Source of the DNA: SBAX01 sp964646605
GTDB lineage: Bacteria > Planctomycetota > Phycisphaerae > UBA1845
Direction: 5' to 3'
Assembly (NCBI GenBank): GCA_964646605.1
Contig: CAZYEX010000006.1
Span: 1 to 64,000 of the forward strand
DNA: 64,000 nt
Shown here: positions 41,485 to 50,227 of the stretch, one piece after another
Layout of the letters: each line of letters starts with the position of its first letter
How positions within the stretch are numbered: the stretch's first letter is position 1
Notes under the pieces: generated by a model
Told to the model about the DNA's origin: nothing
The model's input: the letters and a program-made list of their open reading frames with translations, nothing else
The model's database searches: none
Position numbers and translations under genes: made by a program

Positions 41485-42236
41485 CGCGGCTCTTGAAGGA
41501 GACTCGGCGAACTCGGCCGCAGCGGGACGATGCCTTTCGAGGCCTCAATGATCGCACGCCCACGGTCCAACTCGATCAGGTATTCAGCGACTCCCTTCGC
41601 GGATGCCAGCGCATCGAGCGTCCATGCGTCCTCCACCGAGAAGGGGCCGACGCGCGTCCGCGTCAGTGACGCAAGGCAACCGCCGGCGCCGAGTCGCACT
41701 CCCATGTCGCGGATCAACGCCCGGACATAGGTTCCACGCCCACAGCAAACCTCGAAGTCGATCGTCGGCCAGGCATACGAATGGACGTGAATCCAATGGA
41801 CCGTCACCGGACGCGGGGCGAGCTCGAAGGATTGCTGGTCCGCGCGGCGTTTGTAGGACGGTTGACCATCGATCTTGATGGCGCTGATTGCCGGAGGAAC
41901 CTGCTCGATCACGCCCTCCAAGCCGGTGCATGCCGCGAGAACGGATTCCAACGACGGAATGTCGGCGACGGGCACCGGCGTGAGCGTGCGATCACTGTCG
42001 AAGCTCTCGCTGGTAACGTCCAGCCGCGCGGTGGTGCGATAGACCTTGGGCAGGTCGATCACGGACTCGACGAGCTTCGTGGCCTTGCCGAGACAAAGGA
42101 CCAGAACTCCGACCGCCGCGGGATCCAGCGTTCCGGTGTGTCCGCTCTTGCGTTCTTTGGTGATCGCCCGGACTCGGTAGAGGGCTTTCGCCGAAGTGAT
42201 TCCGGGCGGTTTGTGAAAGTTGATGATCCCGTCCAC
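41451..42236 (-). CDS. truB: tRNA pseudouridine-55 synthase
   Basis: 261 residues from a GTG with AGGAG 8 bases upstream. The catalytic motif GHTGTLDPAAVGVL contains the active-site Asp; the GRGTYVRALIRDMG and LTRTRVGPF segments are also typical. It modifies U55 in the T loop of tRNAs. The protein is standard in length and lacks a long PUA extension. It overlaps the downstream glycosyltransferase gene, and a small lipoprotein gene lies 22 bases upstream. Confidence 0.95.
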   Translation of the reverse strand: MDGIINFHKPPGITSAKALYRVRAITKERKSGHTGTLDPAAVGVLVLCLGKATKLVESVIDLPKVYRTTARLDVTSESFDSDRTLTPVPVADIPSLESVLAACTGLEGVIEQVPPAISAIKIDGQPSYKRRADQQSFELAPRPVTVHWIHVHSYAWPTIDFEVCCGRGTYVRALIRDMGVRLGAGGCLASLTRTRVGPFSVEDAWTLDALASAKGVAEYLIELDRGRAIIEASKGIVPLRPSSPSLLQEPRCTTNACESVS

Positions 42237-42258
42237 GGGGTCTCCTGCGCCTCGGCGA

Positions 42259-42657
42259 TTAGGGTGGAGCTGGTGCGAGGACGGCGGAGACCTCTCGATC
42301 TTGCCCGGGCAGTTGCAGCCTCATCACCAACTTCCCGTCCCAGCGACGTTGCGCTTTGTAAGCCAGCGCCGGCCCCCCGACGGGCGAAAAGGTCAAGGTC
42401 CGCCAAGCCTGAGAATACGTCCCCGTGGTGGTGTGCGGATCCTGCTGGTAGGCCCCACGGGCGTCGAACATCCCGGTCGCCGTGTACTTTCCTTGGGTGT
42501 CGAAGGTGACTTCGTTGATCGGGAAAGGCGCCCCTTGGGGTCGAACCTCGACCGTCCGCCACGAGCCCGTCAGGCCGCACCCCGTCGTACCCGCCAGGCA
42601 CGCAGCAGTCAGCAAGCCCCTCCCAGATAGTCGAACAAAGCCACGCCACGGTCTCAT
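42259..42657 (-). CDS. Small lipoprotein
   Basis: 132 residues from the ATG at 42657, chosen because GGAG lies 8 bases upstream and the signal peptide begins there. The lipobox is TTGC. The mature part (GSWRTVEVRPQGAPFPINEVTFDTQGKYTAT) resembles small lipocalin-like beta-barrel domains. No specific family. It lies 22 bases upstream of truB and is probably co-transcribed. Confidence 0.65.
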   Translation of the reverse strand: MRPWRGFVRLSGRGLLTAACLAGTTGCGLTGSWRTVEVRPQGAPFPINEVTFDTQGKYTATGMFDARGAYQQDPHTTTGTYSQAWRTLTFSPVGGPALAYKAQRRWDGKLVMRLQLPGQDREVSAVLAPAPP

Positions 42658-42782
42658 CGTACCGCTCCGTTCTATGCCCCCAAGCCACTGATTTCGCTTC
42701 ACGGTACCTGCGAGCGATGGAGAATGTCAACGGGACAGGGATTCGGCGGTGGACCGCGCCTGGTTTTTGAAATGTCGCGCGG

Positions 42783-42810
42783 TTGGACGCCGGGCGTGGA
42801 AGCCTATAAT
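42783..42810 (+). promoter_or_regulatory. Strong candidate promoter of mqnE
   Basis: TTGGAC, 16-base spacer, TATAAT (perfect -10). A transcript would start near 42817, about 20 bases before the mqnE start codon. Confidence 0.65.
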
Positions 42811-42836
42811 CGCTGGATGGACTGGAGAAACTTGTT

Positions 42837-44084
42837 TTGACCGCCTCGTTGCCGGAATCGCTCGAAGCCATAGCGGACCGTGTGCGCGGGGGTGAGCCGC
42901 TCAGCGCCGCCGACGGCTTGCGTCTCTACGAATCGCCGGACCTGTTTACGCTGGGCGAGCTGGCCAACGGCGTCCGCGAGCGGTTGCACGGCCGGCGGGC
43001 CTATTACAACGTGAACCTGCACATCAACTACTCCAATTACTGCGTCCTACGCTGCAAGTTCTGTTCGTTTTACCGACCGTTTCCGAAAAGCGCCGACACG
43101 GGGATCGACGGCGGGTACGAACTGTCGATCGACGAAATCGTCCATCGCGCTCGGACGGCGTACGCGCACGGCGCGACCGAGGTCCACATCGTCGGCGGGC
43201 TGCACCCCAAACTGCCGTTTTCCTATTACACCGACATGTGCGGGGCGATCCGCGAGTCCTGCCCGCGGATCCACATCAAAGCCTTCACGGCGATCGAGAT
43301 CATTCACTTCACGCGCATCGCCAAACCGCGTTTGACGATCGCCGACGTGCTGATCCAACTTCGCGCAGCCGGGCTCAACAGCATGCCCGGCGGAGGCGCG
43401 GAGATCTTCGACGATCGCGTCCACGACGAGGCCTTCAAAAACAAGGTCGGCGAAGCGGAGTGGTTCGAGGTGCATCGCACGGCCCACGAACTGGGCATCT
43501 TTACCAACGCGACCATGCTCTATGGTCATGTCGAGACCCCCGCGGAACGGATCACGCACCTCATCAAGCTACGCGAACACCAACGCGAAAGCCTCGCCCA
43601 TCGCCAGGCGCATTTCAATTGCGTGATCCCCTTGTCGTTCGTGCCCGAGGGGAGCGCCCTGGCGAATCTCCCCGGTCCCAGCGGATTGGATGACCTTCGC
43701 ACGCTGGCGCTGGCCCGCCTCATGTGCCCCAACATCCCGCACGTCAAGGCGTTTTGGATCATGCAGACGCCCAAGCTCGCCCAAGTCTCGCTGAACTGGG
43801 GCGTGGACGACGTCGACGGCACGGTGGTGTACTACGACATCACCAAGCGTGAAGGCGACGGCGGAACTCACCAGGAGTTGACCGTGGACCGTCTGCGGCG
43901 TCTGACCCGCGAGGCGGGCTGTATCCCCGTGGAGCGCGATTCGCTGTATCGCCGCGTCCTGCGTGACGATAACCATTGGAGCGTCGAGGGCGAACCCTGG
44001 TCCGTTGAGTACGGCCCGTCGCCGGAGACGCCGGCGGAATCGGCGACGGAGCGCACGATCCCGCTCTCATTGGCTCGCTCCTAA
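42837..44084 (+). CDS. mqnE: Aminofutalosine synthase (radical SAM)
   Basis: 415 residues from a TTG with GGAGA about 10 bases upstream. The radical-SAM cluster motif is CVLRCKFCSF (CxxxCxxC), preceded by NVNLHINYSNY; VHIVGGLHPKLPFSYY and LNSMPGGGAEIFDDRVH are characteristic of MqnE. The enzyme joins SAM chemistry to the carboxyvinyl-oxybenzoate intermediate in the futalosine route to menaquinone. Other mqn genes are not in this window, as is common when the pathway is scattered. It implies menaquinone-based respiration. Confidence 0.93.
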   Translation: MTASLPESLEAIADRVRGGEPLSAADGLRLYESPDLFTLGELANGVRERLHGRRAYYNVNLHINYSNYCVLRCKFCSFYRPFPKSADTGIDGGYELSIDEIVHRARTAYAHGATEVHIVGGLHPKLPFSYYTDMCGAIRESCPRIHIKAFTAIEIIHFTRIAKPRLTIADVLIQLRAAGLNSMPGGGAEIFDDRVHDEAFKNKVGEAEWFEVHRTAHELGIFTNATMLYGHVETPAERITHLIKLREHQRESLAHRQAHFNCVIPLSFVPEGSALANLPGPSGLDDLRTLALARLMCPNIPHVKAFWIMQTPKLAQVSLNWGVDDVDGTVVYYDITKREGDGGTHQELTVDRLRRLTREAGCIPVERDSLYRRVLRDDNHWSVEGEPWSVEYGPSPETPAESATERTIPLSLARS

Positions 44085-44143
44085 CGGACGGCGGCTATTT
44101 TTTCGCAGCAGGCGTGGGTCATCATCACCGCGTTACACATCCC

Positions 44144-44872
44144 ATGAACGGTACGTGGCGATACTTCGGCGATCTTCACTTGGTGCTTCCGCCGCACTGG
44201 GCAGGCATTGTCCTGGTGCTCAGCTCGGTGGCGTGCGGAATGATGGTCGGGGCCGAGAGGCAATTCAAGCAGAAACCCGCGGGCGCCCGGACGCTTACCT
44301 TGATCTGTGTGGGCAGCACCCTGTTCACCCTGGCGTCCATCTTGATCGCCGGAGAATCCGCCGACCGCACGCGCATCGCCGCCCAGGTGGTGACCGGCGT
44401 GGGGTTCCTCGGCGCTGGGGCCATCATCCGCAATCGCGGGACGATAGTCGGTTTGACTACCGGCGCGACGATCTGGACGGTCGCCGCCATCGGCGTTCTG
44501 GTAGGCGGGGGGTACGCCGCGGCCGGGATCGTCCTGACGGCCCTGGTCGTGGGGATGCTGACGTTCGTGCAATGGGTCGAAAAATCCCTGCTGGGACGAT
44601 GCCAATTCGTCCACTGTAGGTTGGTCTACGACATCGACAACGGCAAGACCCGGGTCCGCATCCTGCGCATCCTCGACGAATTCCGCATTCCCGACGACAA
44701 TTGGCAAGTGTCAACCGAAGGCGCCACCGAAGTGATGGACGTCCGCTATTGCCATTTTCACCATAGCCACCGGGCCATCCTCTTCGAACTCGCCGCCGCT
44801 CCGGCGGTGCTCGAGATTCAACGTGAACGAACTGCCCGCCAGACCAACTCCGACGGCGCCAAGGAGGTTTGA
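44144..44872 (+). CDS. MgtC/SapB-family membrane protein
   Basis: 242 residues from the ATG at 44144; a GTG at 44114 would add ten residues. Three to four N-terminal helices include the family signature VGFLGAGAIIRNRGTIVGLTTGATIW. The C-terminal about 90 residues form a soluble domain, ACT-like in other members (RVRILRILDEFRIPDDNW). MgtC-type proteins affect Mg homeostasis and ATP synthase activity in other bacteria; that link is known elsewhere and not shown here. Confidence 0.85.
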   Translation: MNGTWRYFGDLHLVLPPHWAGIVLVLSSVACGMMVGAERQFKQKPAGARTLTLICVGSTLFTLASILIAGESADRTRIAAQVVTGVGFLGAGAIIRNRGTIVGLTTGATIWTVAAIGVLVGGGYAAAGIVLTALVVGMLTFVQWVEKSLLGRCQFVHCRLVYDIDNGKTRVRILRILDEFRIPDDNWQVSTEGATEVMDVRYCHFHHSHRAILFELAAAPAVLEIQRERTARQTNSDGAKEV

Positions 44873-44906
44873 GCGCGGCGCGAGGTGACCGCCTCGCAGC
44901 CGCGGC

Positions 44907-45263
44907 TCAGCATGAGGGGCGACGCGGGTTCCGACCGTACTCCACTTCGATCACACTGCGGATTCCCCCTCGGGTGCTCCAATGGGAGCGGACCATCATC
45001 CATCGGGGGGTGCAAGCGACGGAGAGGTCGTTGAGAATGACGTTGGTTACGTCCTCGTAGAAGATGCCCTTGTCGCGAAACGATTGCAGATAGAGCTTGA
45101 GGCTCCTGAGTTCGACGCACTTCGGGCCGGGAATGTAGCGCACGCGAACGCGGGCGAAGTCCGGTTGGCCTGTCTTGGGACAAAGGCTCGTGAACTCTTG
45201 CACGCGATGCTCAATCACGTAGTCACGATCGGGATGGGGATTGGGAAAGGTCTCGATGGTCAT
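44907..45263 (-). CDS. queF: NADPH-dependent preQ0 reductase
   Basis: 118 residues, the short unimodular QueF type. The catalytic Cys lies in FTSLCPKTGQPDFA, followed by the conserved Asp; ELRSLKLYLQSFRDKG is the QueF signature. It reduces preQ0 to preQ1 in queuosine synthesis. It is followed on the other strand by the convergent MgtC gene. The upstream minus-strand gene ends 27 bases before its start. Confidence 0.95.
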   Translation of the reverse strand: MTIETFPNPHPDRDYVIEHRVQEFTSLCPKTGQPDFARVRVRYIPGPKCVELRSLKLYLQSFRDKGIFYEDVTNVILNDLSVACTPRWMMVRSHWSTRGGIRSVIEVEYGRNPRRPSC

Positions 45264-45290
45264 GTCTTGGGCATCCCGCCGCGGCGCGAT

Positions 45291-45872
45291 TTATTGCTCG
45301 TATTCACGTACACGCGGGGATTTTACCGCCTTGCGAAGGGGAAGGAAACCCGGCAGGCGGCGAGAATGCACGGCGGCGACGAAACGGTCCAGGTCCTGAA
45401 AATCCCAGTGTCCGCGGTCCACGCGCTCGCCGGCCTCGCTACGGACTACACATCCGAATCGGTCCACGACGTGCCGGGCCGCGAAGCGATCGCACATGGA
45501 CTCTTTTTGTCGCGTGTTGCGGCCCGCCTGGTAGACCAGGAGGTGATAGAGTTCGTGCATGAAAATGAAGGCGGCCAGTTCATAGGCGCTGCTCATTTCC
45601 AGCGTGTAGATTTCCCGCCGCCATCCGCGGCGCAGGGTTTCCACCTTGGCCAGGTTCGTTTTCATCAAGTAAGGATAACGAAGGTGCCGACCCAGGTTCA
45701 CGTAGATGCGCCGATCGACGTAGATGCAGGTGCCGGAAAAATCGGCTCCGCGGCTGTAGCGGATGCGAAGCGTGATTTGTCCGACCGACCAGCCGGTCAG
45801 GCCGTCGCAGCACAGGCCCAACAGCTTGTCGCTCGACCACTGGGTGGCGTTGGCGAAATCAATAACCGACAC
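45291..45872 (-). CDS. Uncharacterised protein with HExxH zinc-protease motif
   Basis: 193 residues from a GTG at 45872 (GAGAGGA about 6 bases upstream); the frame continues upstream into xerD but that part is not protein-like. The motif FIFMHELYHLLVYQ, followed by KESMCDRFAARHVVD, suggests a zinc metallopeptidase with a downstream Glu as third ligand. The N-terminal half has GADFSGTCIYVDRRIYVNLG. No signal peptide, so probably cytosolic. It lies 35 bases after xerD. I do not recognise a named family. Confidence 0.65.
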   Translation of the reverse strand: MSVIDFANATQWSSDKLLGLCCDGLTGWSVGQITLRIRYSRGADFSGTCIYVDRRIYVNLGRHLRYPYLMKTNLAKVETLRRGWRREIYTLEMSSAYELAAFIFMHELYHLLVYQAGRNTRQKESMCDRFAARHVVDRFGCVVRSEAGERVDRGHWDFQDLDRFVAAVHSRRLPGFLPLRKAVKSPRVREYEQ

Positions 45873-45907
45873 GAGAGTTCCTCTCCGCGGATTCGGTTGC
45901 GGCGCGG

Positions 45908-46849
45908 CTACGGCCGCGGATGAAACTGACGATGGACGCGCCGAAGCTGGGCCTCGTCGACGTGCGTATAGACCTGTGTCGTGGTGACATCGGCATGGCC
46001 CAAAAGCTCTTGCACGATCCGCAGGTCGGCCCCTCCGGCCAGCAGGTGCGTGGCAAAGCAATGACGCAAGGTGTGCGGCGACAGCGGCTTCTCAATCGCC
46101 GCGGCCTTGGCGTACTTGCGAACCAACCGCCAAATGTTCGTGCGATCCAACCTTCGCCCGGTGCGGGAGAGAAACAACGGCGCTCCCGGGCCGGGGGCCA
46201 CATCGGTCAGGCGCGGGCGAAGATACTCCAGGTATTCCTCGACCGCGTCGATGGCGAAGCGCCCCACGGGAACGATCCGCTCCTTCCGCCCTTTGCCGAT
46301 GCAGCGAACGTAGCCGAGTTTGAGATTGATCTGGTCCACGCCCAGATCGACGACCTCGCTGACGCGCATACCGGTGGCGTACAGCAACTCCAAGAGCGCC
46401 CGGTCGCGCAGGTAGAACTCGTCCTGGGGGTCCGGGGCCTTGAGGAGGGCCTCGACTTGGTGGTAATGCACGGTGTCGGGAATCGTCCGCCAGCGTTTGG
46501 AGCTTTCCAACAGCGACGCAAGGTCCCGCCGCAGGACGTGCTCGGCGTACAGATGCCGCAGAAAGACCTTGATCGCGGCCAAGTGCCGGGCGATCGAGGA
46601 AACCCCCAGACCCCGGCGTTGCAGGGCGATCAGGTGAAGTTGAACGTCCTCCATGGAGAGATCGGCGGGGTCCACGTCGCGCTCGACCAGTTGGTTCCAG
46701 AACTCGGTCAAGTCGCGCTGGTAGGCCGTCACCGTCGCCCCCGCCAACCCGCACTCCAGGAATAGATAATCGAGGAAGCGTTTGACCAGCGGGGCGGGGC
46801 GCGTTCCGCCGGGACGAGATTCGATCGGTTGGGCAGTCAACAAGCTCAT
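45908..46849 (-). CDS. xerD: Site-specific tyrosine recombinase XerD
   Basis: 313 residues from the ATG at 46849 (GGAGAG upstream). An N-terminal SAM-like domain (LVKRFLDYLFLECGLAGATV) precedes the catalytic domain with Arg in ATGMRVSEV, the HxxR box PHTLRHCFATHLL, LLGHADVTTTQVY with His, and the nucleophile Tyr in QVYTHV. It resolves chromosome dimers with XerC at dif. All catalytic residues are present and the length is normal for XerD. A longer frame upstream has no homologous character. Confidence 0.95.
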   Translation of the reverse strand: MSLLTAQPIESRPGGTRPAPLVKRFLDYLFLECGLAGATVTAYQRDLTEFWNQLVERDVDPADLSMEDVQLHLIALQRRGLGVSSIARHLAAIKVFLRHLYAEHVLRRDLASLLESSKRWRTIPDTVHYHQVEALLKAPDPQDEFYLRDRALLELLYATGMRVSEVVDLGVDQINLKLGYVRCIGKGRKERIVPVGRFAIDAVEEYLEYLRPRLTDVAPGPGAPLFLSRTGRRLDRTNIWRLVRKYAKAAAIEKPLSPHTLRHCFATHLLAGGADLRIVQELLGHADVTTTQVYTHVDEAQLRRVHRQFHPRP

Positions 46850-47138
46850 GCGGCTCTCCGGCGGCGACGCCGATTCCACGGGTGTCATATAGTGACACTT
46901 TCCGAGGCGCGCCCCACGTGAACGTCGCTGTCCGCCCGGCGCGCGCCGCGACGGTCGCCATTGTACGCCCACGCCCGCGCCGATCCAAGCCCCCGCCCTC
47001 GCGTTATCGGGCGCACGAACGCTTTTGGGAATATCGGACGCGAGGGCGATGATCGGCGAATGCATCAGTATTGATAAGCGGGATGGGACCTCGAGGCAGA
47101 TTGGGCGATAACCTTGGGAATCTCGAACGCTGCGTTGT

Positions 47139-48887
47139 TTAGAATTCGGACTCGGGGCGTCCCGCGGCGCGAGTCGGAGGAAACATTTCCGCGGCGTTGG
47201 GCTGCTCGAGGACGAAGGCGGCGTTGACGGCGCGGGCCTCACAGAGGTTGTGCAGAGCGCGGACCACCGCGCCGTAGTCGAGACCCAGTCCCGACGCATG
47301 GCCGTCGGCGTCGATGTCGGCATTGCCGCCCAACAGCCGGACCAGCTCGGGTAGAGCGAGCGACGCGTGGATGGACGGCGACACCGTTCCGCTGGCCACC
47401 ACGGTCCGCAAAAGGGTCAAGGTCGAATCCCCGTTTTCCGCGTTGATCATGACGCTTCCGTCCGGGGCGCGATAGAGCAACGGAGGGACGCAGTGCAGGT
47501 CTTCGCCGAACAGTGCGATCCGACGAGCGCCGCTACGTTTCACGTAGATCAGGTTCGGTTCGCTGGTCTCGATGCGGTCTAGAACGAAGCTATCGCCGCC
47601 CACGGATTTGGACCCGACGGTTGCGTCGCCGCGTTTGAGCAGGGTTTCATAAGCCTCGATCCGCACCCGCGGGTCCTCGTCGTGAAGCAACTTCCGCAAG
47701 GCGACGGCGGCACTGCCCATAGCCCGCGCATCGCCGAGGGCCCGGATCGCCGGGAAACGCTGGGGGTCGTCCTTTTTCATAGCGTGCAGCGTCATGCAGT
47801 CGCAGGCCACGTGATCGCCGAGCCGCATCCCCGCCACCGCGGCGTGAAAGCTGACATGTTCCTTGGCATGACCGTACAACTCACCCAGCACCGGGAGTGC
47901 GCTGCGCCCCAGACCCTCGAACGCCCAAGCGATTTGTGCGTGCGGGGCGGCCGGATGAACAAGCTCCTCGCCCAATAGGCGGGCGCGATCGCCTTCGAAG
48001 AGCGGATCGCGGGTAAGATAGAGGCTCCGCACCAGGGCCAGGAAATGGCCCGTGTCTTTGTGGTACTCCGGCGGAACGCGAAGCTGAACGAACGACGGCG
48101 AGTTCGCGTCGGCGACCTTCATCGGTCCGCCGAAGTGGGCGTTGATCCGATCCTGAATCTGCCGCGCCCGAGGGTACGAGGGTTCGGTCAGGACCAGGCG
48201 CAGGCGTCGTTCCTTCGAGGCCACACCGCCGCCGATCACCGTCCCCTCCAACAAACTTGACTTCGTCGCACTCGCCCCATCGGAAAAAGGATTGATGAAA
48301 ACGGGACCTGCGGCGTGGGCGAGGATCTGCCCGGTGATGGCCACGTTGGGACCCACGTCTCGAAAAACCTCGAGGTCCGTGGTGAACAACCGTCCGCCGA
48401 GGAGTGATTTCGTTTGCGTGCCGGGCACGGCGCTGACGAAGACGTCGAAGCGCGTGCCTTCCACTGCCGCCGGAGGAATCTCCCCATAGACGATGACCAC
48501 CGCGGTGTCGGGATCGGCGATGAGTTGTTCGGGCGTCACGCCCTTCTCGCCGACCACAGTGCTGGCGAAGCGATGCTGCTTGTAAAGATTTTGCACGAGG
48601 CGGTCGTAGATGTTGCGCGGACAGTCCGAGGAGCCGTTCTTCCCCAGCCCGACGACGAGTCCGTATCCGCGGACGCGCATGGGGCCCATGCCGTCGTAAT
48701 AGGCGAACGATCCGATGGTGTCCCGAAAGGACGCGGACTGGGTAAGCGCGCTGCCCGTCGGCGAAACGCCGAGGCCGAGCTTGGCGGGCTCATCCTTGGG
48801 CACCGTACATCCGGTGACGCACAGGAGCACTCCGGCAGTCAGCACAATTCGCCGCCGCCCGCTTGCGTTTCGTTCCGCATGAACCAT
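47139..48887 (-). CDS. FlgI-like lipoprotein with HEAT-type repeats
   Basis: 582 residues from the ATG at 48887 (GGAG 8 bases upstream). The signal ends in lipobox VTGC. Residues about 50-330 resemble the flagellar P-ring protein FlgI: MRVRGYGLVVGLGKNGSS, IADPDTAVVIVYGEIPP, FDVFVSAVPGTQTKSLLGGRLFTTDL. Residues about 330-440 look like HEAT-type helical repeats (AQIAWAFEGLGRSALPVLG, DEDPRVRIEAYETLL). The last about 110 residues are unassigned. True FlgI has a cleaved signal and no lipid anchor, and no flagellar gene is near, so this is probably a relative with another function. Confidence 0.75.
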   Translation of the reverse strand: MVHAERNASGRRRIVLTAGVLLCVTGCTVPKDEPAKLGLGVSPTGSALTQSASFRDTIGSFAYYDGMGPMRVRGYGLVVGLGKNGSSDCPRNIYDRLVQNLYKQHRFASTVVGEKGVTPEQLIADPDTAVVIVYGEIPPAAVEGTRFDVFVSAVPGTQTKSLLGGRLFTTDLEVFRDVGPNVAITGQILAHAAGPVFINPFSDGASATKSSLLEGTVIGGGVASKERRLRLVLTEPSYPRARQIQDRINAHFGGPMKVADANSPSFVQLRVPPEYHKDTGHFLALVRSLYLTRDPLFEGDRARLLGEELVHPAAPHAQIAWAFEGLGRSALPVLGELYGHAKEHVSFHAAVAGMRLGDHVACDCMTLHAMKKDDPQRFPAIRALGDARAMGSAAVALRKLLHDEDPRVRIEAYETLLKRGDATVGSKSVGGDSFVLDRIETSEPNLIYVKRSGARRIALFGEDLHCVPPLLYRAPDGSVMINAENGDSTLTLLRTVVASGTVSPSIHASLALPELVRLLGGNADIDADGHASGLGLDYGAVVRALHNLCEARAVNAAFVLEQPNAAEMFPPTRAAGRPESEF

Positions 48888-49337
48888 CGAAGAACTCCGT
48901 CGCCGATCGACGTTGGGCAGGTCAAACCGTGGCTGGCATTGCCGGGTGGTCCCAAGCCAGCGCCGCGGCGGCATCGCCGGTCCCGTGGACTACACAGGTA
49001 ACGATAGCCCATGCAGGCGTAGATCGTCAAGGGCGTGAGGAGGTGAGGATGATCTTCGGGGTCCGGACAGTCCACGCGGGCCGTCCCGCGTAGGCGGCTC
49101 GGACGAATCAGGACCCGGAGCGGAAGCGACGGGCCAAGCGTCGGCGCCTCCGCAATTGGCCCCTCCATGGCCGGTCGGGGCTCTGACCAAACGGCTCGTT
49201 TCGTCCGAAACCGTCACCCGCGCACAAGACAGCTCGCGGCCTCGGACGGGCACACGCGCAAACCACGTCGCCCACGAGGCGTTGCTGCATGGAAGAGGAG
49301 GCCGCAAGCCGCTCCGGCAGAAACCAAGGGATCAGGC
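48888..49337. other. Gap without a recognised gene
   Basis: 450 bases between the FlgI-like gene and the CPBP protease gene. Several frames are open by GC bias only. No hairpin array, RNA or promoter stands out, apart from a possible REP-like fragment near 49175 (GGGGCTCTGACC). Confidence 0.45.
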
Positions 49338-50189
49338 TCATGCTTCCCAAAGCAGAGTCTTGAGGTTGAAGACCGCGTGGATGAGGATGCAGGGTAGCAG
49401 CGCGCCCGATTTCTCATACACGTATCCCAGGATTCCGCCCAGAAGGGCCAAGGCCACGATGGTGTGGAGCTGCGACACATGGACCGCGCCGAAAAGGACC
49501 GAGGCCAAGGCGATCGCCGCCCACCGACTGCCGAGGGTCTCTAGCAAGAAGGTTTGCACCAAGCCGCGAAAGAACATCTCCTCCGCGACCGGCGCAATCA
49601 GCGCCGCCCCCAACCATAAACCCGCGCCAACCCACGCGGGAAGCGTGTCGCCGCGCAGGGCCGCGATGGTCGGGTGAACGGGAAGCGTTTGCGTCGGGGC
49701 GATCCACTGGATCAGTCGCACCGTCCCCTCGGCGACGATGGGACACACGGCCAGTCCCACCAGTGCCACGAGGACCACCGTGGCGGCGAGGGAAGTAGGA
49801 CGCACCTTCGCGGATCCGAACAGGAAAACTCGAACCCCGCCCGCGAGGCGCTTCCGGGCGAGGATCAGGCAGGCGACGATGCCCAGAACTTGCGCCCCGT
49901 TCCCCCCGGCCATTCGCACGCGGATGTCCTCCGCGTCCCCGACCGCGAGTTGGAGCGCCCCGCCGAACACGGCTGCTCCCACCAAATAGGCGCAGACGGC
50001 AATGAGGATCGAATCTTCGCGGAACTGATTCGGTCTAGGGGGTGCGCCGGCCAGCGGATCGCCCCGCCGACGGACCAACCATCCGAACAGGACTCCGACC
50101 GCGACAAGCAAACCGAGAACGATTATGATCGCGTCAAGAGTCCCAAGCGACGACGGATCGAGTGCTTGCGGCGCCGCCTGAGCGGTCAT
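49338..50189 (-). CDS. CPBP-family intramembrane metalloprotease
   Basis: 283 residues from the ATG at 50189; a GTG at 50222 would add 11 residues. About seven to eight membrane helices. The CPBP/Abi motifs are clear: APVAEEMFFRG (paired Glu), VLFGAVHVSQL, and LIHAVFNLKT near the end. Relatives process prenylated proteins or act in bacteriocin immunity and signal proteolysis. The role here is unknown. It is divergent from trpC, whose start is 38 bases away. Confidence 0.85.
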   Translation of the reverse strand: MTAQAAPQALDPSSLGTLDAIIIVLGLLVAVGVLFGWLVRRRGDPLAGAPPRPNQFREDSILIAVCAYLVGAAVFGGALQLAVGDAEDIRVRMAGGNGAQVLGIVACLILARKRLAGGVRVFLFGSAKVRPTSLAATVVLVALVGLAVCPIVAEGTVRLIQWIAPTQTLPVHPTIAALRGDTLPAWVGAGLWLGAALIAPVAEEMFFRGLVQTFLLETLGSRWAAIALASVLFGAVHVSQLHTIVALALLGGILGYVYEKSGALLPCILIHAVFNLKTLLWEA

Positions 50190-50227
50190 CGAAGCGAGTA
50201 AGGGCACGACAGGTCCGGTCACGGGTC

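Noticed and set aside
47139..48887. Genuine flagellar P-ring gene flgI
   Set aside because: It has a lipid anchor and C-terminal helical repeats, and no other flagellar gene is near.
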